A stretch of 64,000 nt of DNA from Beroe ovata (GCA_946803715.1 CAMPET010000002.1:674694-738693); one strand, 5' to 3'. Counted from the stretch's first letter, positions 23,401-33,835 are shown. Notes: a model not told the origin generated them from the sequence alone. Numbers and translations: made by a program.

Positions 23401-24716
23401 ATGAAGACGTCCAAGATATGGCAATATATGCAAGGACATGTATGGCTTCTTTAGATGACACTTCCATGATGAGTCAATTTATAGATGATTCTCCATTAGT
23501 ACGAAAGACAGGATCTGCCCTCAATTCTTCAAGTCGTCTTAGTTCGTCAGGAGCAATAATACCTCCAGGTTCAAAATATTTTTACATGAAAGATTCATTA
23601 AATCTTATAAATGCTTCTGATTTATTTAGAAGAAGTGGCTCAAATACTTCTCGTAAGAGTTCGGAACATAGCAGTGCATACGACTTTAACAAAACTTCAG
23701 ATGATGATATGAAGGCTATGCTTTTTCAGTCAAACGACTTTTTCCAGCTGAAGAAAAGAAATATTGATGTCAAGGCAGTAACTGATCAGATAACAAGTCT
23801 TTTGGAAAAGGTGAAGTTTCATCTTAGACTTGCATTGGAAGATTATGCTATCATGTCAGAAATCTTCTTCAAACAAAACAATATATGGATCACGAGGAAG
23901 GAGATATCTAAAGATATCGATATAGCAACAAAAGATATGGAGAATGTTCTTCAAAACTACTTCGATAAAGCTCTGGTGTTCAGCTGTGACGGTGTGAACA
24001 AGTTAAAAGATTTATTGGTGAATCTTAATTCATATCAATTTGAATTTATTTCACAGGTTTTCAAAATGGCCATTCAAAGTTTTAATGATGATCTGCAAAA
24101 CATTTTCACGAAAATATCAATGAATTTCGATGACTTTGAATCTGAGGCTCAAAACAAACTGAATGAACTCATTGAAAAGCTTACACCAAGCTTGTCTCAT
24201 CCTAAAAACACAGAGCAGTTGGAAAGTTTACAGAATGAGGCCTGTTTGGAAGCCAAGGGTTGCTTGCAAGAATTTGAAGCTTTGTTTACTGAAGCTTCTG
24301 CCACCCTTAACACTATATACACAAAAAGTATGGATGATATAAAGTTTTATAAGAAATCTTTATACAACATTGCTGATAGCACTATTTATCCGGAGTTTAT
24401 AAGGAGAGTATCCCAATCTAAAAACAGGGGTGTCAGTCATCAAGATTGTTTAAGGGAAAAGTCAGGGGAAACTGCCCGCAAAATGCATGAGTGCTTCGCA
24501 AAGGTCGATGAGAAAATATGTGAAAAGCCTCATGTTAAATTTTATGACCATATTGCCCGGGAGAGTGCATATGCTATAGTCCATATTGAAAATGCATTCA
24601 AGTCTGAAACTGCAAAGATTGATATGAAGCGCAAAAACAACGTTTCCCTTGTAAATAGATGGATATGTTATTGGAATGATTATGTTGATAAGATTCGGTC
24701 TGATATCGTTTATTGA
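20469..24716 (+). CDS. CCDC180-like long coiled-coil protein
   Basis: One uninterrupted frame of 1,415 codons starts at ATG 20469. It is preceded by GCTACTTTCTAG, a good acceptor just upstream, which suggests a 5' UTR intron. The protein is acidic/basic and largely helical, with coiled-coil segments over residues about 40-90, 560-760 and 1085-1400. A polar serine-rich linker lies at about 900-1070. The N-terminal part has the pattern LSNRKKYILVIAALKMEV followed by SWEELLYAWRDQL, reminiscent of the DUF4455 region of CCDC180, a protein associated with ciliated and sperm cells. The C-terminal helical part could correspond to DUF4456. The absence of coding introns in an intron-rich neighbourhood is unusual. 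Family assignment is from memory of pattern, not a search; it could be another long coiled-coil cytoskeletal protein. Confidence 0.6.
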   Translation: MCSKGPFNRDKSSLSDSIERVALLPDVMNYHSRHSSIVAHQNNLLHEKYSAKIEEYNSRLKCINSVINMKIGDICMSYCTKLKNKYYSIENHLLSLRACTSPTDFHDVWGLISSSTTFLLETIASLRLKLISIENDRMQQLLTLMQDSYLAVKENCNCDDQQLDIFYNREICNMNKTSLSNRKKYILVIAALKMEVTQYLQAWHCSWEELLYAWRDQLTKQNIDHIHSLTHHKQYVYPFEIMNAHKKSKSLLKEMEISINESLNHLCDIMPITIEIAIQAFDKIDQSICNCENVIAEYDRHSTEIYSTKLKSILLHANEMESYLKNNFVFEENKSYNAFEYSVHVICSAFESKINEKHLSLLNELHQIIGNTKKLSQTVKDYVFTLCTTWCEYMNDFEVQSKQLIRKIDRSLQEYNGRILWMEKNLDKLCNSMFECQTNKHLNKKLSAAETVLANIFDEHSRFEGSLQQQLIQSMSEWGKVEKKYEALFIEALGLKEADMPGNDFNVTIAGKIYTIQESVFKGLMSLSTCVSQFVMKCCENCTENFVSQKDKNQRKLTSLLEKRTKEAESEVMLRKEFHKPRLSFITSNCYDVRKVEIEKLNSDSELLLETISHLNIKYFASFDRLVSSIEVIIESHGKIMSEVESEILIKENSSDLMTLKDKFKVVHSKSIDEFQSAFEQFQEEANLFKDEIESKYQELLNRSESGKLKFIHEQKIKNEMDEFDDLAAEMRLKAEELEIKSDHIDVRSLKALSSYKYALFCLFYLERREMILKNCRMNIKHHSVACCKGMFQFNTKMDKFLSGKEYLSPSSVKGMMDEFETLYSDTQKLTTLFNFDCDVDELSQCLSMEKLQKRYSKFGNAYGNNYSSDSAFIKEIYKVSKDETCDLKQIVHYDDSNWKISRSKILYQYGWNSRVKYGVGVNSERMSSPIRIMNRRKKAPFSNTSPWNSLFLSHSQINAQPLQKPASLKEKPYNSNDEDVQDMAIYARTCMASLDDTSMMSQFIDDSPLVRKTGSALNSSSRLSSSGAIIPPGSKYFYMKDSLNLINASDLFRRSGSNTSRKSSEHSSAYDFNKTSDDDMKAMLFQSNDFFQLKKRNIDVKAVTDQITSLLEKVKFHLRLALEDYAIMSEIFFKQNNIWITRKEISKDIDIATKDMENVLQNYFDKALVFSCDGVNKLKDLLVNLNSYQFEFISQVFKMAIQSFNDDLQNIFTKISMNFDDFESEAQNKLNELIEKLTPSLSHPKNTEQLESLQNEACLEAKGCLQEFEALFTEASATLNTIYTKSMDDIKFYKKSLYNIADSTIYPEFIRRVSQSKNRGVSHQDCLREKSGETARKMHECFAKVDEKICEKPHVKFYDHIARESAYAIVHIENAFKSETAKIDMKRKNNVSLVNRWICYWNDYVDKIRSDIVY

Positions 24717-24810
24717 AAATTTAAAATAGATGTACACTTTATCATATAAAATTTGTTCCAAAAAGGTGTACATGGATCACTTTATTTAGAGTTGGATACA
24801 TGTTATTATG

Positions 24811-25275
24811 TACCTCGTGGCTAATATATCCGGTGTAATAACATGTATTATTTTGGGTGTTTTTCCCACACTTTCCGTATTATGCCACACTTTTTCATAT
24901 TATGCCACACTTTTTTCATATTATGCCACACTTTTTTCATATTATGCCACACTTTTTTCATATTATGCAACACTTTTTTTGGTATTATGCCACACTTTTG
25001 TCATATTATGCCACACTTTTTTGGTATTATGCCACACTTGATTCATATTATGCCACACTTTTTGGTATTATGCCACACTTTGTTACACTCGATACATAAT
25101 ATCGTTACTTAACTCGAAAGTTGTGATAACATCATGTTTTCAACTCGGGCTTCGCCCTCGATGAAAACAATCAATTATTCAACTCAGCCTTCGGCTTTGG
25201 TGAATAATGGGATATATGCCACTCGCTTCGCTCGAGGCATATATCGTGTTATCCCACACTTTCTCGTTAAGTAAC
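24811..25275. mobile_element. repeat element with 21-bp satellite and three hairpins
   Basis: A leader (CTCGTGGCTAATATATCCGG to GGGTGTTTTTCCCACAC) is followed by about nine 21-bp units of the form ATATTATGCCACACTTTTTTC (24874-25085). A tail at 25104-25275 is bounded by inverted GTTACTTAAC and GTTAAGTAAC. The same leader, satellite type and tail occur at 28057-28709, inside a PRDM9-like intron, so this is a dispersed element. No protein is encoded. Confidence 0.65.
25135..25245. repeat. three consecutive short hairpins of common design
   Basis: Three palindromes follow each other at 25135-25169 (arms TGTTTTCA/TGAAAACA), 25174-25208 (ATTATTCA/TGAATAAT) and 25211-25245 (GATATATGCC/GGCATATATC). 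Each has an inner ACTC..CTTCG..TCG-type loop region (CTCGGGCTTCGCCCTCG, CTCAGCCTTCGGCTTTG, CTCGCTTCGCTCG). Arm sequences are unrelated, but architecture and loop are conserved. Confidence 0.7.
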
Positions 25276-25551
25276 TATATATTATCGATGATAATTTCGT
25301 TGATATTTAAAGTAAACATTAATCAGTTACAATATTATGTTATCATTTTTGTTTTTGATTCCAGATTTCTTGCTTTAAATCTATTATTCGTTTTTCTTCA
25401 GTTTGTAGCAATGCTTTTCACTGAAAAAATACTTAATTAAGTTCCAAGTACAGTTTATGTTTCTAAATAGATGTCTTGATAATATATAATGTTGATATAT
25501 AATACCTATTGAAATATTGGTCGTTAAATTCAAAGTGATTTTCACTCGCAG

Positions 25552-25612
25552 TAGTGCTTGGAATGGCAGCAGGAAATGATGGATCCGACAACTACAAGGG
25601 AATTGTTTTTGT
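25552..25612 (+). other. possible orphan coding exon
   Basis: Acceptor TTCACTCGCAG precedes and donor GTAAGT follows an open 61-base stretch with an ATG, reading MAAGNDGSDNYKGIVFV. The next exon is not identifiable. It could be a first exon of an unrecognised gene or an upstream alternative exon of the PRDM9-like gene. The rest of 25276-26919 holds no recognised gene. A TCACGTGA box lies at 25686. Confidence 0.3.
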
Positions 25613-26919
25613 GTAAGTGGCAGCTGGGCAAGCTATCAGGCACTGGACTATTGAAGAACGGTCAACGGCATTATATGTATGTTAGTCACGTGACAGCTAT
25701 GTTGACCAATTAGAAAATTGATATATACGACGTTGGGCTGTTTATTTATACCCAGTCTAGAAAGGCTCACTTTTCCATTTGCCTTTCCACAATGGCCACA
25801 CCTTGGTCGTATGATTCATTCCTTGTCAAGCAACCATCCAAACATTGTCATTTTTGGAGTCCAAACAAACCTGTCAATCATTGTCTAATATTGGTCGCAC
25901 TTTGGAAGTCACCGATTGACTGGGTAGCATGGCAAAATCTTGAGGTCAACCCAATCAGTCAATTCTTCTGATTAGAAACGACAACTACTTACTGCCCACA
26001 GTAAGTGATTGGATGAAGTCGAGTCTGGATTAGGATACCAATTGAAGATGGTGGAGAAGATAAGATACATACACACACTAATTTCCCTGATTGAACCTAT
26101 ACTTTGTGTTAGGTTGGTAGTGGAAACTAGAGTTCATTGTATTCACAAGATAACTTGCGATGTCTTCATCAGTTTCTCAAATTCGATTGTATAAAGTAAC
26201 TTTGAGATAGGATGTTGTAACGAACATTTTACAGTAGCAATAAAACGAAGCGTTGTACTGTTGTAATGTTTCAATTCAACTTTACATCACTACTTTATAC
26301 AATTTGAGATGTTTGATTATCATTCATAACTTGTATAAAGAAGTGTTGTAAATTTTAAAACACTACGTTTTACAATCAAATTTGAGAAACTGATGGAATC
26401 TAGAAATCTAAAGTTGTCTTGAGAATACAATATACTTTAGTTTCATTTGTTATTAAGCCCCCAAATCAGAGGAAAAACAGAATTCTACCTTTACATAGTA
26501 TCTACCTGATATGTTGATAATATATACAATGCGACTCTTGAGATTCATTATTTTTCCCTTGAATTCAAGCACAGAATCAATTATTCAATTTATTTCAGTG
26601 GCAACCGATCTGTTTATCCCTACTCTGACTTTGTATAACCTTTCATATCATCAGTTTTGCGTAGTTTGTTACTCTTTCCGTTATCTAAAATTGGTACCAT
26701 AACCAGTTGATTTTGATAGCATTGACTAATTGTTATGATTTTTGTACAGTTGTATCATCTTTCAGCACAATTAATTCATATGGCACGAGTGTGTTTGACA
26801 CCGTTAAGTTTTTTACTTCTCGTGGATTTTGATATTTTGTTTTGGATGTTTCTAATTCTGTTTTCTATCAGCAATCTTTTATTAACCGTACTTTATTAAC
26901 AGTTACATAGTAGCTAGCC

Positions 26920-29900
26920 ATGGTTTGGAAAGTTTGGCAAGGACTCCGGTACTTTGGAGGGAAGCCTGAGGTCGAGATCATGAGGTTCAAGCGCATGATG
27001 GAAAACCGTCTGATAATGGCCAATTTAGGCCTGGGCGTCGAGATTGAGAAACCGTTAAGTGGTTACACAACTGAACAGTGGAACAAGGAAGTTCAAAACA
27101 ATGCAGACTGTAAGTCACTCTCAACAGTGAACACTCACTACCTATATCATACGGAATAAAATGCAAATTTTGATGTGCAAAAAAGGTCTCATGGTCCCTG
27201 AAATTGCAAGACACAAATATTGCTAGTCAGTGGTGGCTGATCGCTCACAAATGAGTTATTTCTCTATTCCTGGGATTTCTGCAATAACGGTGGAGATACA
27301 ATGATGTGCATGTGCACTTTGTGACCCCCGTCCCACCAACCACCACTGACTTATGATTATAGAGAAACTTCCTCGGCTCATTGAAAGCAAGTGACCCCTT
27401 CCTGATCATAGCTCCATTGTAAATTCACTAACGACTCTTATTTTTTCAGTTGAGGCTGCAATGAAGAGATATGAATCCGGTTTAGAAGAGTTAGAGGAGG
27501 AAGCTGAGTTTGATCCATGTGGAGAAGTCAATGGTCAAGACTCGAGTGAGGTGGAAGCGCTCTTGTTATCTAGCAGTTCTCATCAAGAAAGTGAAATATC
27601 GGGATCGAAGAAATCAAGAAAGCAAGCTCCCAAGTTAAGTGTGGAGATAAAATCAGAGCTCATCGACTTTGAGCAACCTGGCCCATCCACAAGCCATGTT
27701 GGCAACTCTGATTCGAGTGATCTGAACCTGTCTGAGTTAGAGATGATGCTCCATAACAATTCTCAGTCTGATGGTATTTTGGAAGATCTGATTGTGTACA
27801 AAGATTTGACAAGACATGTTATATCCGCTCCTATCAGCCTCCCAGAGCTTCTCACAGATTATCCAGAGATAACTGATGATATTTTGCTCTCTGAAGTGTT
27901 TTTCCCACACGAGAGGTTCATAAAAATGTTCTTTAAGAGAAATAAAGGAGGATTCGACAGTTTCCTGAAGTCTTATAGGTAAGAAGTTATTAAAATGTCC
28001 TCGGGATTCAACTCAATGACCGCTCTTTCAGTTCATAATATCAACTGTTCATCATTTACCACGTGGCTGATATACCTATCCGGTATAGTAAGATGTGTTA
28101 TTTTGGGTGTTTTTCCCAAACTTTTCGTATTTCCCACACTTGTCCATATAATTATGTCACACTATTTTCATATTATGTCACAACAAGAAAACCCGTAAAG
28201 TGGACGTGATACACTAACCATAGAGCCATGTCAGATACCGCTACATGCATAACTTAAATCCAAAACAGCACCAAAACTTTTTAACTTTTCAATGAATCAA
28301 CCCAGAATTTTTAATATATGCATCAGTGTTATGTGAATTGACTGCACTCGGGGAGCCTCATAGCGCTGATGAAAATTCGCCAAAAAATGTAGGCGAAAAA
28401 ATAGCCACACCATGTCATGAAATGTCGGACAAATATGACTGTGGGGCATATCTACATTTTTTATATTATCTATGTCGCACTTTTTCTATATTATGTCACA
28501 CTTTTCCCATATTATGTCTCACTTTTATCGTATTATGTCAAGTTTCCTCCTATAATGTCGCACTTTTCCCACATTCTGTCACACTTTTTTCCGCCTCAAA
28601 TTCGGTAAATACTCTCGTTACTTCACTCGAAAGTTGAGATAATATATAATGTGACGTAACACATCTTATGTCACCGGATATCTTATCCCACACTTTCTCG
28701 TTAAGTAACACTATATTCCCCCTACACTATTTCCCCGTTTTCATTAGGTCTGGAACAGAACATGAAGAGTTTTCTCTCCCAATATTCAATCCCCGGGATG
28801 AATCATCAGACAGTACCATTCTCCTGGATGAGGAAGTACGATGCAACACACACAAGCGATGTAGGAACAGCGAGCAGTGTAGAGAGGATAAAGCAAAACT
28901 GTTGAATGATGCTCAAGAGCTGAGAGAAAATTTCAACCGGATCGACGCTGACGAGTATATGACTAGATAAGTGTAAAATTGTCCATGATTTTTTTCATCG
29001 TATCCGCTAATTCAATTGACGCATTTTTAATCCAGATACACTCGAAAGATGGATGCAATTCTTAATGATCTGGGGAGAATTGAAATTTCTGATGACGAAA
29101 ATGAAGATGAAGCTCCAAAATCAAAACGGCTCAAGGAACAAGCTTTGAAGTTTGAAAAAGCGTTTTTGAGTTCACTAGAAAAAGATCATGGTGTTGTCTC
29201 AAATGATTTGATTACAGACAAGGGTATGATTGAAGATGATGAACAAACAGATGATGTCGCTTTGTCTGATTCTGGAGGTGCTGAGGCGATTACTCCAAGT
29301 TTTGATGAACCTGTATTCAAGCCCCAAGGAAACGATGAGGGCGCAACGCGGGGACAATTAGATGATTTCGATTTTCTGGGAACGCTGGATGACAGTTATC
29401 TACTGAGTTTGTTTAATGATGATGATAAGGCCCACTCCACCGATCCATTAATTGATGGTCATGAAGGTTCCCAGGGTCAACTTTGCGCCTCTGGTGACTC
29501 AGATGCCACAGCCACGACGAGAAGATCAAATCCGCCTCGAATTGCAAAGATTGGTGTGGAATACAGTGAAATAGACGACGACTTCGATGATATCGACTCT
29601 TTTTGTAAGTGACTTCATGTTGTACCATTTCTCATCCCATCTGGAATAATATGCTGGCTTTAATATTCTCATTTTTCACATTTTTCCATATCTTGATTCC
29701 TACAATTTTTATGTCTAACAATTTTATCCCCTCCGGCCTTGCTAGATTGCTGGAAGTGTGAAATCATCGTGACAAATACATGTGATTTACACGGACCTCT
29801 GTTACCATGTACGGAGCTTGTTACGAACAGAGGAACAAAGAACCCCGACAAGTTCCCAACTCCAAGTTTTGTTGAAATAAGGGAATCTGGAATTCCTGGT

Positions 29901-31473
29901 GCGGGTAAAGGTGTCTTTGCTACAAAGTTTATACGACCTGGACAAATCATCGGTGGGTGAAAATTCGATGATAAAGTCAAATTGGAATTGCATTTATTGA
30001 AACCACATTTGAAGATTGCAAACATCATTCGAAGTTTACAAAATTGTTACAAAAAAGATAATGTTGTAGGTATGCCCACTGTTTTGTGCGGACCGGTTGT
30101 AAAGGCTCTTCATTTCTTGTTACAGGAGAATATAAGGGGAAGAAAGTGACGGAAAAAGAATACAAAAAACTGGAGAAAGCAGAAAAAGAGTCCGGATACG
30201 CCTGGAAAACTTACACACGAGACGGTCAACCGTTATACATTGACGGAGCCAATTACCATAGCAGCAATTGGCTCAGATTTGTCAACTGTGCACGGGGGAA
30301 GTGTGAGGAAAATGTCATGGTTCGAACTGCTCAAGGTTAATGTTCAAAATATTTATTGAATGTTTTTTTCCAGATTTCTTCAATTATTATATATATTCAT
30401 TTTCATTGTTTTTTTTTCGTCAATTATCGTACTGACTATTGCCTTTTCAAGGGTTACAACTTTTCCAGGCAAAGTTGAATATTATACATTCAAGCCCGTT
30501 GCTATAGGAACCGAGCTCCTGGTGTATTATGGAAACGAATACTTTTCCGAGTTGGGTTATTTGATTGATGATAAGGAACCGGAATTAGGTAGGGAATGAA
30601 CTTGATTCATTCAATGATGGTTGATTCATTCAATGATGATTTGACAAATCATCATGACACACAGTTGACAATTCTCTACCATTAGGAAAGTTTCACTGTC
30701 AGAAGTGCTACAAGCTCTTCAATACAGACACTGAGTTTCAGCACCACAAGTGTGGTACTAAACGACAATGGGATCCTAACAATGAGAAGAAGTTCAAGTG
30801 TGATGTGTGTGGGAAATTGTTCGGTAATTCAGCGAACCTGCGTCAACACATCAGAACAGTGCACGAGAAGATAAAGCGACTGTCTTGTCCCTATTGCCAC
30901 TACCGCACTGATTACTCTGCTAACATGAATAGGCACATGGCTACCCATTCCGGAGAGAAGATGTTCAGGTGCACACACTGTGACTATGCTGGTACAAGTA
31001 AGCGAAATCTCACTGTTCATATCAACACACATCACACAAACAAAGTTTACCGGTGCCGATACAAAACGTGCGGTGAAAAGAGAGGATCACAGGAGGAACT
31101 GTACGAGCACATCAGATCAGACCACCCTGTGCAGCGGTATCAGTGTGATACTTGCCCGATGTCGTTCAGTCAGTTACACTATATCACTAGACACAAGTTA
31201 ACACACAACAGAGAGAACTCACCTCACATCTGTCAGTACTGTAATAAGCGATTTACAGAGCAGCAGTATTTAACAAGACACTACCGCACTCACACTGGTG
31301 ATGAACCTTATCAGTGTAACATCTGTCTGAGGAAGTTCAATCAAGCGAGTAATTTGAACATGCACATGTACATACACACTGGTGAAAAACCTCACTCATG
31401 TTCTTACTGTGGTAAAAATTTTACACGGAATGGAAATAGATCAATGCACGAGATGACCTGTAAATACAAATAA
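26920..31473 (+). CDS. PRDM9: PRDM9-like protein: KRAB-like, PR/SET, C2H2 fingers
   Basis: Eight exons (26920-27109, 27450-27978, 28748-28966, 29036-29604, 29746-29952, 30126-30335, 30469-30588, 30686-31473) join in frame to 943 residues. Residues about 8-45 (LRYFGG, RFKRMMENRLIMANLGLGVE) resemble the ancestral KRAB-like box of PRDM9. A long acidic region follows. At about 480-505, NPPRIAKIGVEYSE and a D-rich stretch resemble the SSXRD segment. YCWKCEIIV with CDLHGPLLPC is the PRDM9-type zinc knuckle. PR/SET (about 535-680) has SGIPGAGKGVFA, NWLRFVNCARGKCEENV and TELLVYYGNEYF with the catalytic-region tyrosine. A lone finger (CQKCYKLF) and eight fingers close the protein, all in the last exon and not near-identical to each other. 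Vertebrate PRDM9 deposits H3K4/K36me3 at recombination hotspots; that role here is inference. Intron 3 begins AT rather than GT. Confidence 0.85.
28057..28709. mobile_element. second copy of the 21-bp satellite element, in PRDM9-like intron 2
   Basis: The leader CCACGTGGCTGATATACC to GGGTGTTTTTCCCAAAC matches 24811 onward. Two satellite blocks (about 28110-28180 and 28460-28600) carry TATTATGTCACACTTTTCCC variants. The tail at 28617-28709 is bounded by GTTACTTCAC and GTTAAGTAAC. It makes up most of the intron between exons ending 27978 and starting 28748. Confidence 0.65.
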
Positions 31474-31904
31474 AGTGATTTTGATTTTAACAGCTAGATA
31501 TTACATTGTGATGGAGAATATAGAGTTGAACAAGACTACTACTTCCCGCTTTGACATGTATGCTCTGTCACTTCACATTCATTTTCGTACAATTTCCTGT
31601 AATCTAGCTGCTTTTGATATCATTCACTATTCACCAACATCTTTACTGAATATTTTCTTAATTTGTGCAGGTTTGTACCATTATCTCAGAATTTTAGCGT
31701 CATTTCGGGATGGCGCGAGTTTATTTCAATGGAGCAATCTCTGGCAAATGAAGTCAGTATTCACCGTATCAGAAACGATTACACGCGCGCACGCTTACTT
31801 TTCGCGGTCTTTCGTTGGTTTAGATGTTATTATCGATAATTTTGGTTTTTGATACCACCCATTACCCAGTCTACAAATATCATACTTTATTCAGTAACAT
31901 AGCT

Positions 31905-32458
31905 ATGGTTTGGAAAGTATGGCAAGGACTCCAGTACTTTGGAGGGAAGCCTGATGTCGAGATAATGAGGTTCAAACGCGTGATGGAAAACCATCAGATT
32001 ACAGATAATGGCCAATCAAGGCGTGGACTTTGACAAACCGTTACTCTACTGAACAGTGGAACAATGATCAGTTCAAAACAATGGTGACTGTAAGTCACCG
32101 TTAACACTCATATATCTTCTGCGGAATAAAACGCATATTTCAATCAATGTGAAGGAAGGGTGACTAAAATTTCAAGTCACAAATCAGTTATATCTGCAAT
32201 GATGTGCTTATTGTGCACTTTGTTACCACTATCCCACCACTAACATATGATTATAGAGAAACTCCCTCGGCTCATTGAAAATAAGTGACCCCTTCCTGAT
32301 CATTGATCATACTTCTATTGCTAATTCACTAAAGACTCCTACTTTTTCAGGTGAGGTATGAATCCGGTTTAGAAGAGTTAGAGGAGGAAGCTAAGTTTGA
32401 TCCATGTGGAGAAGTCAATGGTCAAGACTCGAGTGAGGTGGAAACTCTCTTAAAGTTG
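31905..32458 (+). pseudogene. decayed copy of PRDM9-like exons 1-2
   Basis: ATGGTTTGGAAAGTATGGCA at 31905 repeats exon 1 of the gene upstream with changes and indels that shift the frame after about residue 30. The following intron is shortened. At about 32351 the start of exon 2 (ATGAATCCGGTTTAGAAGAG) reappears and stops matching near 32458. The SET and finger exons are not copied. It lies 430 bp beyond the stop codon of the functional gene in the same orientation, so it is a partial tandem duplication. 32459-33545 holds nothing else recognised. Confidence 0.85.
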
Positions 32459-33545
32459 GTTAATTTATGCCAGATGATCAGGGTGTGTGGATATCTATTC
32501 ATTCGGTAATCACGGCGAGTTTGTCGCGATCATGAACACTTATCTGAAAGCATCTCCAAAAACTCACTTTTTCATTTTCACGCATGTTTTGTGGGTTCCT
32601 AGCATGATTTTAGTGCTTTGAATGTCCAGAAACAGTCCGGTCCGAGTGTTAATAAAGTGCTAAGGAAGTGCTCAAACCTTTGCACAGTTCACACGATGTT
32701 TTCCGGGAATTGTGTGACATATGTGTGACAAATATGGGACTTGGGATAAGCGCCATGATAGAGATAATGTCATGGATCGGAAATGAATGTTTGTCGATGG
32801 GAATCATGTTTAGGAGATTTTTACCCCCTCATCCCCCCTTCCCAGTTTCGAGTAATCATGGCTCGAACACGCCTCATCCCTCCCCCTAACCTCTTCTGAT
32901 GGAAGGGCAAAGGGATATGATAGTATGATATGGAGTGTTCTCCGGTGGATAAAATGCTAAAGGGGGGGGGGGAATGACTTTGGACTTGCTCTGCTGTCTG
33001 TTAGTGTTCTGATCTCTAGGTCGAGTGGCAACCTTGAATATTTTGATCCAGGAGTCGACAAACATGCCTGTAGGATGTTCACAGATTGGCTTACAATCGC
33101 CCTACAGGCTGCTTTCTGCTTTGATTTTAGACACTTTTTCAACCTTTGGACATGCCTAATCCTATGTATGTCGATTGATAACTACATTCCTAATAGTGGA
33201 TTTTAACTGGGTTAATTTGGGAAAGCCGGGTCCAAGTATGAATACCTGGGAGTGTGACATTACATTTTCACTTTCAATGGTATATTGAAATGTTGTGCAA
33301 GTTGAGATGTGATAAATAATGGTGGGTATTGAATTGAAATTCAATTCGAATTGAATTGTGAATTGAATTATATTTGAATATAGTGTGATAGCATTTGTTT
33401 TGTGGGTTGGAATAAGCCATGTATATCATGATGTCTTATCTGACAGATAAATATATCAGTTGATCACTGATCAGTGATTTGTAATGTAAAATATAACTAC
33501 TGTAACTATCATGTCATCGTTAATCGTTATTATCATGTTATTGAT

Positions 33546-33616
33546 TTGCCGGATGTTATCTGTCCACTATTTCTTGCGCGCAATTCAAGAAACAGTGGAC
33601 AGATAACATCCGGCAA
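33546..33616. mobile_element. foldback MITE F1, copy 1
   Basis: The 71-bp near-perfect palindrome runs from TTGCCGGATGTTATCTGTCC to GGACAGATAACATCCGGCAA. Flanks TTATTGAT (left) and TTATTAAT (right) match at 7 of 8 bases, consistent with an aged 8-bp duplication. Confidence 0.8.
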
Positions 33617-33692
33617 TTATTAATTGCCAGCTCATATCTGTTTTCTGCAGATATTGTCATGTCACGTTGCCCGGTTGCCAGGCGATCGTTCG

Positions 33693-33817
33693 TTGCCGGA
33701 TGTTATCTGTCCACTGTTTCTTGCGCGCCGAACAGTGGCCGAACAAGGCCTGTTTCGGCCTTCGATGAAGGCGCGCGCGCCGCGCGCAAGAAACAGTGGA
33801 CAGATAACATCCGGCAA
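33693..33817. mobile_element. foldback MITE F1, copy 2 with 8-bp duplication
   Basis: The 125-bp element has the same inverted ends as copy 1 and a longer GC-rich centre (GAACAGTGGCCGAACAAGGC, then TTCGATGAAGGCGCGC). It is flanked by exact ATCGTTCG repeats at 33685-33692 and 33818-33825. Confidence 0.87.
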
Positions 33818-33835
33818 ATCGTTCGCCGATTCGCG

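Noticed and set aside
24874-25085. Regular 21-bp repeats resembling a CRISPR array
   Set aside because: Units are contiguous with no unique spacers, and the window is an animal genome.
29669-30028. 119-codon minus-strand frame
   Set aside because: Antisense to the PRDM9-like SET exon and its intron, no homology of its own.
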